Below are positions 1-7,710 of a stretch of DNA of 64,000 bases, piece by piece; positions within the stretch are counted from its first letter, which is position 1, and each line of letters opens with the position of its first letter. Location of the stretch: contig NC_019771.1 of the NCBI RefSeq assembly GCF_000317695.1, positions 1,251,001 through 1,315,000 on the forward strand, read 5' to 3'. The notes beneath the pieces were generated by a model. It did not search any database and was not told where the DNA came from. It saw nothing but the letters and a program-made list of their open reading frames with translations. Source of the DNA: Anabaena cylindrica PCC 7122 (lineage in GTDB: Bacteria; Cyanobacteriota; Cyanobacteriia; Cyanobacteriales; Nostocaceae). Made by a program: the position numbers and the translations under genes.

Positions 1-2724
1 AAATCTCTAGAAATTGATACTCATTTGCAAAGTTTGTTATTATCTGGAGTTGACTGGCTACGGCAGATTGTGGAGTTGTTGTCAGAAAAAAAAGCTCCAG
101 AGGATAAATGGTTAAGAACTTTTTGTTATCCAATTTTTGATGAACTGCATGAACGTTTAGGTGATCCTTCTCCAGAAGATATCACCACTATGCTATCACC
201 AGAAGATGGACAAGAAATTATTCCGCTACTGTTTGAAACCGAAGTCGAAGAGTGTTTGCAGAATTTAGAATCTTTATTGGCAAATAGTTCAACAACTAAT
301 TTACAGTCAGAAGTAGGAGTGATGGCTGCTGAATTGGGTGGGTTGGGAGAAATGCTTCAGTTACCTGCCTTTACTCAACTTTGTGAGTCAGTTACCAATT
401 ATTTAGAAACTCAGCCTCAGCGTTTTGTAGAAATTGCTCAATTAGCATTGCAAGCATGGAGAAGATCCCAAGCTTTAGTGCTGACAAACCAACGCCATAG
501 CTTACCAACAGAAATTAAGTTAAATGAAGTAGTTGTTAGCGATATTCAAGAACAGATTATTGCGCCCGTACAAGTAACAATACACGAAAATTATCTGATT
601 ACAGAGGCGTTAATTCCTGATTTAACATCTTTAAAAGTAGAATTACCACCAGAAATTAACGCTGTTGAGTTTCCTGAACCTAATATAGCATTTACTCAAG
701 AAATTGCCTCTATAGATTATAAACATCTCGAACGCAAAAGCGAAATAATTGGTATTTCTAAAGATAAGGAAATTCATGAGAATACAGTCCGAGTTCCGAG
801 TAAACAATTAGAAGAAATTAATGATTTATTTGGAGAAATAATTATTCAGCGGAATGGATTAAATTCCCAATTAGAAAGATTACGCAAACTGGTATTAGGA
901 CTGAGCCAACGAGTGCAAATTCTTGATCAAGAACATCAAGAAGTGCGTTCGGCATATGAGAAAATTATTGCCCAAAGTGTCTCTTCTGGAGTATTAACTT
1001 CAGGGGAAGAGGTACAAGATTCTGGGGTAAAAGGTTTAGAAATAGATCGCTATCAAAAATTAAACCTGCTATCTCAGGATGTGATGGAAACAATTGTTCA
1101 GGTAGCAGAAGTCACGAGTGATATTCAACTCAGTGTTGATGATACAGATCAAATTGCCCGGAAGTTGAATAAAACATCTAAGCAAGCGCAGAGAAAATTA
1201 ACGCAAGTGCGAATGCGTCCTTTATCTGATTTAGTAGAGCGTTTTCCGAGAGCAATTCGTGATTTAAATATTGAATATGGTAAAAATGTGCAGTTAAAAA
1301 TTGAAGGTGGTAAAACCTTAATTGAACGCACCATTTTAGAGGCTTTGAATGAGCCGCTAATGCACTTGTTACGTAATGCATTCGATCATGGGATTGAAGA
1401 TCCGGCTACCCGTCACGCTCAAGGGAAGCCAGAACAAGGATTGATAGAGATTAAAGGATATCATCGGAGCGATCGCACAATCATTACCATGAGCGATGAT
1501 GGTAGAGGCATTTCTCTAGAAAAAATTCGCCAGCGCGCTCTAGCTATGGGCTTAGATACAGCATTAATAGCTACTGCCAGTGAAGAAGAACTACTAACAC
1601 TGATTTTTGAGCCAGGTTTTACCACTTCTGATCAAGTCACAGCTTTATCTGGCCGTGGTGTGGGCATGGATATAGTTCAAAATAACCTCAAACTTGTGCG
1701 GGGTGATATTACAGTGGATACACAGCCAGGAATTGGTACAACTTTTACATTATCAGTACCATTTACACTGTCTGTAGCACGAGTTTTATTAGTAGAGAGT
1801 GATACAGGTAGCGGTATCAACCACCGGATGGTTTTGGCATTTCCTACAGATGTGGTTGCAGAAATATTTTTATTAGAAAATGATCAAGTTTTTTCAATGG
1901 ATGGTAGAGAATTTCTCAAATGGCAAGATACCATGCTACCCTTAATGCGTCTTGGTAATTACTTTGAGTTTAATTGTTCCCATTACAATAATTTAGAAAT
2001 AGAAAGTCCCACGGGAATCAATGCCAGTAGCGTGTTAATCATTAAAAATGATCATCAACCAGTAGCCGTACAAATAGATCGTTGCTGGGGTGAACAAGAA
2101 GTCGCAATTCGCCAAGTTGAAGGCAACATACCTTTACCAGATGGTTTTAGTAACTGTACAATTCTCGGTGATGGTCGGGTAGTGCCACTAGTAAATACAA
2201 GTGAATTAGTATCTTGGATTACTAGCAATCAACGTCCTCATAGAAGTAATAAATTACCTACCACTAAATTAAAAACAGCTTTTCTCAAACCACAAAAAAA
2301 TCAACCTCTAGTCAGACCTAGCCACCAAAAGGGCATGATTTTAATTGTTGATGATTCAATTAATGTCCGTCGTTATTTAGCTCTAACTTTAGAAAAAGGA
2401 GGGTATCAAGTCGAACAAGCTAAAGATGGTCAAGACGCTTGGGAAAAATTAGAAAGTGGTTTAAAAGTACAAGCTGTAATTTGTGATATTGAAATGCCAC
2501 GTTTAGATGGTTATAGCTTTCTAGAACGAGTCAAATCTCATGATGATTTAAAAAGTCTTCCTGTGGCCATGTTAACTTCTCGTAGTAGTAACAAACATCG
2601 CCAATTAGCAATGCAATTAGGAGCGCGAGCTTATTTTTCTAAACCTTATAATGAACAAGATTTATTGAGAACACTGGAAGAGATAATTTTTAGAATAGCA
2701 GAAACTGGATCTGCTAATAATTGA
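1..2724 (+). CDS. CheA-type hybrid histidine kinase / response regulator (5' end outside window)
   Basis: The reading frame is already open at base 1, and the first start-like codon (TTG at 25) is not convincing, so the gene begins upstream. The visible protein has a helical N-terminal part that would follow or belong to an Hpt region. It then has a dimerisation/kinase core with an N-box (LMHLLRNAFDHGIED, near base 1360) and a G-box (MSDDGRGI, near 1490), a CheW-like regulatory domain (about 1750-2250), and a C-terminal receiver (about 2335-2690) with the phospho-acceptor Asp in CDIEMPRLDG. This is the layout of cyanobacterial CheA homologues that control type IV pilus motility or phototaxis (PixL/PilL/HmpE group). 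The phosphorylatable Hpt histidine is not seen and should lie upstream. The chemosensory partners (CheW, CheY, MCP) would also be upstream. The family is secure; the particular pathway is not. Confidence 0.9.
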   Translation, partial: KSLEIDTHLQSLLLSGVDWLRQIVELLSEKKAPEDKWLRTFCYPIFDELHERLGDPSPEDITTMLSPEDGQEIIPLLFETEVEECLQNLESLLANSSTTNLQSEVGVMAAELGGLGEMLQLPAFTQLCESVTNYLETQPQRFVEIAQLALQAWRRSQALVLTNQRHSLPTEIKLNEVVVSDIQEQIIAPVQVTIHENYLITEALIPDLTSLKVELPPEINAVEFPEPNIAFTQEIASIDYKHLERKSEIIGISKDKEIHENTVRVPSKQLEEINDLFGEIIIQRNGLNSQLERLRKLVLGLSQRVQILDQEHQEVRSAYEKIIAQSVSSGVLTSGEEVQDSGVKGLEIDRYQKLNLLSQDVMETIVQVAEVTSDIQLSVDDTDQIARKLNKTSKQAQRKLTQVRMRPLSDLVERFPRAIRDLNIEYGKNVQLKIEGGKTLIERTILEALNEPLMHLLRNAFDHGIEDPATRHAQGKPEQGLIEIKGYHRSDRTIITMSDDGRGISLEKIRQRALAMGLDTALIATASEEELLTLIFEPGFTTSDQVTALSGRGVGMDIVQNNLKLVRGDITVDTQPGIGTTFTLSVPFTLSVARVLLVESDTGSGINHRMVLAFPTDVVAEIFLLENDQVFSMDGREFLKWQDTMLPLMRLGNYFEFNCSHYNNLEIESPTGINASSVLIIKNDHQPVAVQIDRCWGEQEVAIRQVEGNIPLPDGFSNCTILGDGRVVPLVNTSELVSWITSNQRPHRSNKLPTTKLKTAFLKPQKNQPLVRPSHQKGMILIVDDSINVRRYLALTLEKGGYQVEQAKDGQDAWEKLESGLKVQAVICDIEMPRLDGYSFLERVKSHDDLKSLPVAMLTSRSSNKHRQLAMQLGARAYFSKPYNEQDLLRTLEEIIFRIAETGSANN

Positions 2725-3089
2725 ATCCTAAGACTTCAGGAGTCAGGAGTCAGAAACAAAGAAAAGGAGAGTTTTTGCATAAGTCCTAATTTTATCTATG
2801 TAAGGATTCAGGATAAAGAATTAGGACTTACGCACGAAGTAATCAAAAACCTGATTCTTTCGTAGGGGTAATTCATGAATTACCCCTACTTTCGTGATGT
2901 TTTGCGTAAGTTCTGAGAATGTTTGATATAGCAAGAAACTCTTAACATAAGAGAAAAATATTTTTCTTCCTTCTTTCTGACTCCTGACTCCTGACTTCTG
3001 CTGTATATAATAACTCTATTTTATTTTGGTAAGCATAAGCCTAACGGCAATATGCTTACAATTATGATATTACCCAAATCAGACTCGGT
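2725..3089. other. Gene-free stretch built of short repeats
   Basis: This is the 365-bp gap between the convergent hybrid kinase and DUF4231 genes. It holds heptamer-type repeats of the GACTCCT/AGGAGTC kind at about 2737-2754 and 2981-2999 and an R6 element (2822-2916). It also has an outward-facing R6-like end at about 2777-2789 and half of an R9-like end (CTGCTGTATA, about 2998-3007). The sequence flanking R6 matches 11328-11420, which lacks R6. I see no gene or RNA in it. Confidence 0.7.
2822..2916. repeat. R6 element, copy 1 (TAGGACTTACGCA ends)
   Basis: The terminal inverted repeats are TAGGACTTACGCA on the left and its near complement at about 2903-2915 on the right. The centre is a perfect 28-bp palindrome (2861-2888, arms GTAGGGGTAATTCA). 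GAAT flanks both sides (2818-2821 and 2917-2920), which looks like a target duplication. Other copies are at 20895, 24166 and 57299. Confidence 0.75.
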
Positions 3090-3878
3090 TTAAGCAGGCT
3101 GTTCGTTTCTAGTTGGTTCAGAATTAGAAACTTCAGTTGTAGTTGCCTCTTTCTTTTTATCCTGCTGTTCAGTTTGTTGTACTTGTTGTAGGTGAATGTT
3201 ATTTACTTGGGTAATAAATTGCTCTACAGATTGACTAATCCGTTGTTGTTGTTCAGCTTCATCAGTGACATCATAACAACGATAAGCTGGGGTAATTCCC
3301 AAGATAAATTTCTCTTGTTCTGCTTCTAATAACTCAACAATTGTGTTAGCAGCAACCGCATTCTTTTGGAAAGGAAAAGAGGTGACAATACTAGCAACAA
3401 TAGAAGCAAGAGCCGGACAAATTACTGGTAGCCACTTCAGCCAAGATTGTCCAGCTTCTAATTTATCTACCAAAACTAGAATTGGTGTGACACCAGACAA
3501 AATAACAGTAGATATTTGCAAGATATAGTAAAGATTTCTTGCCCAATTTCTAGTGCCTCTGTAATCATTAATCAAGTCTTGACAATACTCCAAAGCTTTA
3601 GCTCTAGCGGGAATAATTGTATTGTTTTCCAAGGAATTACCATGAGTTAATAAAGAGGTGTAAATTTCAGCTTTTTTTTCCAGTTCAGTCTTTTGCGCTT
3701 CCTTACGAGCATTGTTTACAGAGTTTCTGTTGAGTAGAAACAGAAAAATTGCAACAGCTAAAGCTCCGGCTCCAACTATGACATATTGTTGATTGCTAGA
3801 ATCGAAATAAAGAATAATTGCCGCACTAATAAAAACAGCTGCTAATAGATAATCAATCAGCTTTAAGAACAACAACAT
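3090..3878 (-). CDS. DUF4231-type membrane protein
   Basis: A 262-residue protein with two N-terminal hydrophobic segments (about residues 1-50), a charged coiled stretch, then two more (about 115-175), and a Gln/Glu-rich cytoplasmic tail. The middle motif around RGTRNWARNLYYILQ and the following hydrophobic hairpin resemble the DUF4231 family (small bacterial membrane proteins of unknown function, some related to SLATT-type conflict-associated proteins). The ATG is preceded by AGGTG, a reasonable ribosome site. It is a single gene, convergent with the hybrid kinase. The function is unknown; a link to membrane-perturbing effectors is only family-level inference. Confidence 0.7.
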   Translation of the reverse strand: MLLFLKLIDYLLAAVFISAAIILYFDSSNQQYVIVGAGALAVAIFLFLLNRNSVNNARKEAQKTELEKKAEIYTSLLTHGNSLENNTIIPARAKALEYCQDLINDYRGTRNWARNLYYILQISTVILSGVTPILVLVDKLEAGQSWLKWLPVICPALASIVASIVTSFPFQKNAVAANTIVELLEAEQEKFILGITPAYRCYDVTDEAEQQQRISQSVEQFITQVNNIHLQQVQQTEQQDKKKEATTTEVSNSEPTRNEQPA

Positions 3879-4314
3879 TTTTTCACCTGACTAAAAAAAC
3901 AGATTTAGACATACAGGCAATTTGCAAATGAATTTTTGCCTGATGAGGAGTTATTTTCACAAACAAACCTGTATAATATATGAAAGTAGTATTAAAGACA
4001 AGTTAAATTTACTGAAAGCTTTACAAAAATATATTTCTGGAATGGCAGCACCTAGAGTTAATCTGAAGAAGATGAGAAAATTAAAATTTATTAAAATTCA
4101 ATAGACATCTTCGAGAATTAAATGTGCGTGACTTGAAACCCTTGTAGAGAAGTGACCTGGGTAGGGATTATCGGATCTACAATCTTTTTCACTCCTATGC
4201 CTATTGAGTATCTATAGCGATCCTAAAATAAGATGTGAACACCCCTTTTTTGTCTGCCTCTGCGTCCTCTGCGTCTCTGCGGTTCGTTTATTTTCTCTAT
4301 GCTGTACTAAAATT
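3879..4314. other. Gene-free stretch with repeat remnants
   Basis: The stretch holds a truncated R7 element from 4102 and a CTGCG-rich repeat (about 4250-4290, CTCTGCGTCCTCTGCGTCTC) of a type also present inside R3 and near 29620 and 44290. A 60-codon frame at 3922-4104 shows no family features and I do not call it. Confidence 0.5.
4102..4152. repeat. R7 half-element
   Basis: It starts with the terminal motif TAGACATCT and continues with a stretch (TTAAATGTGCGTG...CTTGAAACCCTTGTAGAGA) that matches the reverse complement of the complete R7 element at 63309-63405. The hairpin centre and the other end are missing. Confidence 0.7.
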
Positions 4315-4659
4315 TTAAACACTGAGGAAGAAAACAATTAAAATGATGCTCAGAGTCAAAGCAAAGATTAAAGCATATTCAACTCTACGACTAAAAAATC
4401 CAACTAGGGAAATTAAGCATATATAGCCTTTCCCACTCTAGTTAGATACAAAATTACCCCTCCCCAACCCTCCCCTTGGTAAAGGGAGGGTGCGCGACAG
4501 CGCAGGTGGGGTGTATTTCATGAGATTGGGAATTGCTATAAAAAGAATTGTAATACCTATATATTGCTCTTTTTGCAAACCTCTCGCTATTAATAAGTCT
4601 TGACCTGGTGTTTGTTCAGAGGGTAGTTCTTGAATATTTTTATTATTACTTTTTGTCAT
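4315..4659 (-). pseudogene. Small two-helix membrane protein gene split by an R1 element
   Basis: The 5' part (4541-4659) encodes a hydrophilic start (MTKSNNKNIQELP...) running into a hydrophobic segment, then reads into R1 and stops at 4438. The 3' part (4315-4421) continues in the same frame as a second hydrophobic helix ending SIILIVFFLSV. Deleting 4424-4540 (the element plus one TA) restores one 75-residue frame, with the junction reading ITILFI-CLISLVGFFSRR. The intact protein would be a small cytoplasm-anchored membrane protein of unknown function. Its start codon lies 29 bp from the divergent GNAT gene. Confidence 0.8.
4422..4540 (-). mobile_element. R1 element, copy A (MITE-like, TA target)
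   Basis: 119 bp including the flanking TA on each side. The ends are TATAGCAATTCCC and TATAGCCTTTCCC as imperfect inverted repeats. The inside has a G/C-rich hairpin (CCCTCCCCTTGGTAAAGGGAGGG) and a GCGCGACAGCGC motif. It has no coding capacity. It interrupts the small membrane gene, and excision leaving one TA repairs that frame. A TA target and short inverted ends are what IS630/Tc1-type non-autonomous elements show; the driving transposase is not in the window. Confidence 0.9.
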
Positions 4660-4688
4660 AATTAATTACCTTTTGATGGAGATATTTT

Positions 4689-5162
4689 ATGAAATTGAGA
4701 AGTTATCGAATAGAAGATACACCAGAAATTATAAATTTGTTTAATGACACTATTCATAATATAAATGTTCGTGATTATAGCAAAGAACAAGTAGAGGCTT
4801 GGGCTTCAGCTAAGTTAGATATCGAAATGTGGATTAATCGTTTGAGTAATAGTTTTACTTATGTTGCAGAAGAAAATAACCAAATTATTGGGTTTAGTAA
4901 TTTAGAAAAAAATGGACATATTGATTGTTTCTATTGTCATCATGCTTTTCAAAGGCAAGGAGTTGGCACAAAAATCTTAGATAGTATCGAGTTACAGGCT
5001 AAATTTTTAGGAATAACCAAGTTATTTACAGAAGCTAGTATCACAGCCAAGCCTTTTTTTATTAGTAAAAACTTTATTGTAGTCAAAGAACAAGAAGTAG
5101 AATGTCGAGGACAGTTATTTATTAATTTTGTGATGGAAAAAACTATTGAATCATTCAATTGA
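4689..5162 (+). CDS. GNAT-family N-acetyltransferase
   Basis: At 157 residues it is a typical length for a single GNAT domain. The acetyl-CoA binding motif A is visible as FQRQGVGTKIL at about residues 92-102, after the beta-strand IDCFYCHH. The C-terminal strand/turn (TEASITAKPFFISKNFIVVKEQEVECRGQ) is typical of the YafP/PanZ-like small acetyltransferases. The start is ATG with GGAG eight bases upstream. It would transfer acetyl from acetyl-CoA to an amine that the sequence does not reveal. It is divergent from the broken small membrane gene and is followed by an R1 element. Confidence 0.85.
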   Translation: MKLRSYRIEDTPEIINLFNDTIHNINVRDYSKEQVEAWASAKLDIEMWINRLSNSFTYVAEENNQIIGFSNLEKNGHIDCFYCHHAFQRQGVGTKILDSIELQAKFLGITKLFTEASITAKPFFISKNFIVVKEQEVECRGQLFINFVMEKTIESFN

Positions 5163-5577
5163 GAAATAAAATATAGCGGTTATCAGTTGAGTGAGATACA
5201 ACATGACTGGGTATTTTCTTTCTGGGAACACTCTAATAGAAAACATCATAATATGTAAAATTTTGTATAAATTAATTGTCATCTTACTAAAGACATAGCA
5301 ATTGTTTATTCCATTAGCAAGAAGCTTTTGTAAGCTTAAATATATATAGTAAATCCAAACAAATAATAAATATAGAATTTATCTTTTTCTATATTTTATC
5401 TACAAAATTACTGTTTAATCATTGTCAATATAGCAATTACCAAGCTCATGAAATACACCCCACCCGCGCTGTCGCGCACCCTCCCCTTACCAAGGGGAGG
5501 GTTGGGGAGAGGTAATTTTGTATCTAACTAGAGTGGGAAAGGCTATAACTTCAATTTCTATTTAGGAAACTACTATT
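5163..5577. other. Gene-free upstream region of transketolase
   Basis: AT-rich sequence without a gene. R1 copy B (5429-5547) ends 30 bp before the transketolase ATG, so it lies in the promoter or leader. No clear -35/-10 pair stands out. Confidence 0.5.
5429..5547 (+). mobile_element. R1 element, copy B
   Basis: Complete 119-bp copy with TATAGCAATTACC at the left and GGGAAAGGCTATA at the right, in the opposite orientation to copy A. It carries the same hairpin (CCCTCCCCTTACCAAGGGGAGGG). It sits directly upstream of transketolase. Confidence 0.9.
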
Positions 5578-7491
5578 ATGACCACCCAAGAACAGCTAAA
5601 TCAATGGCAGGAATTAGCTCAACAGTTGCGTATTGATAGTATTCGCGCTACGACTGTCGCCGGTTCTGGTCATCCTACTTCTTCTATGTCTTCTGCTGAT
5701 TTAATGGCAGTTTTATTATCTAAATATCTCCACTACGATTTCGATCATCCAGATAATCCTAATAACGATCGCTTTATTCTCTCTAAAGGACACGCTGCAC
5801 CGTTGCTGTATTCGATGTATAAAGCAGCAGGCGTGATTTCTGACCAAGAATTACTATCTCTACGCCAGCTTGGTAGTCGCTTAGAAGGTCATCCTACACC
5901 TGTTTTCCCTTGGGTAGATGTAGCTACAGGTTCTCTAGGACAAGGCTTACCCATTGGTGTGGGAGTGGCTTTAGCAGGTAAATATTTAGACCAATTACCA
6001 TACAACATTTGGGTATTATTGGGGGATAGTGAAACGGCTGAAGGTTCAATTTGGGAAGCTTTTGATCATGCCTCTCACTATAGTTTAGATAATTTAATTG
6101 CCATTATTGATGTCAATCGCCTCGGTCAACGTGGTCAAACTGAATTAGGCTGGAATACACAAGCTTATGCTAATCGTGCCAAGGCTTTTGGCTGGCAAGC
6201 TATAGAAATTGATGGTCATAATTTAACAGAAATTGATCAAGCGTTTAGTGCTGCTGTGGCTGTAAATGACCGACCCACAGTGATTATTGCTAAGACAAAA
6301 AAAGGTAAAGGAGTAAAGACTTTAGAAGATATAGGTGGTTGGCATGGTAAAGCTTTGAAAGCAGAACAGGAACAACAAGCTATTGCCGAATTGGGTGGAG
6401 AACGTCACATTACGATCGCAGTTGATAAACCAGAATCACAAAGCCAACCTGCTGTACTAGGAGTACCTCAACCCCTACAACTGCCCACATATAAAAAAGA
6501 TCAGAAAGTTGCTACCCGTCGCGCTTACGGTGATGCTTTATTAGCTTTGGGAACATCACAACCTGATGTAATTGTCCTTGATGCTGAGGTGAGTAATTCT
6601 ACATATGCTGAAGATTTCGCCGAAGCCTTTCCTGAACGCTACTTTGAAATGTACATTGCTGAACAGCAAATGATAGCAGCAGCGGTAGGCTTGCAGGTAA
6701 GAAAATACAAGCCTTTTGCTTCCACCTTCGCAGCGTTTTTAACTCGTGCTTATGATTTTGTTCGCATGGCGGCTGTATCTCGTGCCAACATTAAGTTAGT
6801 TGGTTCTCATGCTGGTGTCTCTATTGGTCAAGATGGTGCTTCCCAAATGGGATTAGAAGATTTAGCGGCTTTTCGCGCTGTGTGGAATAGCACTGTGTTG
6901 TATCCTAGTGATGCTAATCAAACTGCTAAACTAGTAGCACAGATGAGCGATGCCTACGGCAAGCAAAGCGATCGCACTGGCATAGTTTATCTTCGCACCA
7001 CCAGAGAAAGCACGCCTGTAATTTATAGCAGTGAAGAAATATTTCCCATTGGTGGTAGCAAAACTCTCCACCGTTCCCATGAAGATCAAGCCACCGTTAT
7101 TGGTGCAGGTATTACCCTCCACGAAGCCCTCAAAGCCTACGAAAGATTGAAAAATGAGGGGATCAAAGTCCGCGTTATTGATGCCTATTCCGTTAAACCC
7201 ATTGATGTACAAACATTACGTCAAGCTGCAAAAGATACTAACGGTAACTTAATAGTTGTGGAAGACCATTGGCTAGAAGGTGGTTTAGGTGATGCTGTGT
7301 TGGATGCCTTTGCCGGTAATAGTAGTACTCATCCTTACAAAGGTTCGCAACTGCAAATTATTAAACTCGCAGTTCGAGATATGCCCACTTCCGGTACACC
7401 AGAAGAACTACTCCATGCCGCTAAAATTGATGCCGATGCCATTGTGGAAACTGTGAAATTGCAAGTTAGACAATTGGTGGGAGTATCTTAG
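5578..7491 (+). CDS. tkt: Transketolase
   Basis: 637 residues. It moves two-carbon ketol units between sugar phosphates with thiamine diphosphate, serving the Calvin cycle and the oxidative pentose phosphate route. The N-terminal ThDP domain has ILSKGHAAPLLYSMY and the GDSETAEGS...IIDVNR metal/ThDP motif. The pyrimidine domain starts near residue 310 (TRRAYGDALLAL), with the YFEMYIAEQQM glutamate motif and SHAGVSIGQDGASQM. The C-terminal domain (about 500-637) ends near SGTPEELL. The length and motifs are those of the shorter archaeal/animal-type transketolases rather than the roughly 670-residue plant-type enzyme, so this may be a second isozyme. The TAG stop is formed at the TA into which R2 inserted. 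Confidence 0.93.
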   Translation: MTTQEQLNQWQELAQQLRIDSIRATTVAGSGHPTSSMSSADLMAVLLSKYLHYDFDHPDNPNNDRFILSKGHAAPLLYSMYKAAGVISDQELLSLRQLGSRLEGHPTPVFPWVDVATGSLGQGLPIGVGVALAGKYLDQLPYNIWVLLGDSETAEGSIWEAFDHASHYSLDNLIAIIDVNRLGQRGQTELGWNTQAYANRAKAFGWQAIEIDGHNLTEIDQAFSAAVAVNDRPTVIIAKTKKGKGVKTLEDIGGWHGKALKAEQEQQAIAELGGERHITIAVDKPESQSQPAVLGVPQPLQLPTYKKDQKVATRRAYGDALLALGTSQPDVIVLDAEVSNSTYAEDFAEAFPERYFEMYIAEQQMIAAAVGLQVRKYKPFASTFAAFLTRAYDFVRMAAVSRANIKLVGSHAGVSIGQDGASQMGLEDLAAFRAVWNSTVLYPSDANQTAKLVAQMSDAYGKQSDRTGIVYLRTTRESTPVIYSSEEIFPIGGSKTLHRSHEDQATVIGAGITLHEALKAYERLKNEGIKVRVIDAYSVKPIDVQTLRQAAKDTNGNLIVVEDHWLEGGLGDAVLDAFAGNSSTHPYKGSQLQIIKLAVRDMPTSGTPEELLHAAKIDADAIVETVKLQVRQLVGVS

Positions 7492-7634
7492 AGGATGTTT
7501 GAAAAGTATCAGAATTGATCGAGATCCCCCCTTTTTAAGGGGCTAAATTCTTCAAAGTCCCCATTTGTAAGGGGGATTTAGGGGGATCTGCGGGTGTTAG
7601 ATCCCACACGAAAAAGTATTCAAACAACCTCTTA
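7489..7634 (+). mobile_element. R2 element, copy 1
   Basis: The ends are TAGAGGATGTTTGAAAAGTA and the inverted ...AAACAACCTCTTA, with two internal hairpins of CCCCC/GGGGG (CCCCCCTTTTTAAGGGG and CCCCATTTGTAAGGGGGA). It is bounded by TA (7489-7490 and 7633-7634), and the left TA supplies the first two bases of the transketolase stop. It is non-coding. Confidence 0.85.
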
Positions 7635-7710
7635 GAGGATATTGACAAAAAGCTTGACTCCATTTAGCATTGACCACTGACGGCCGATATTACCGAACAA
7701 AGGTGGTGTA

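Noticed and set aside
3922..4104. 60-codon frame after the DUF4231 gene
   Set aside because: AT-rich by chance, ends just inside an R7 remnant, no motifs.
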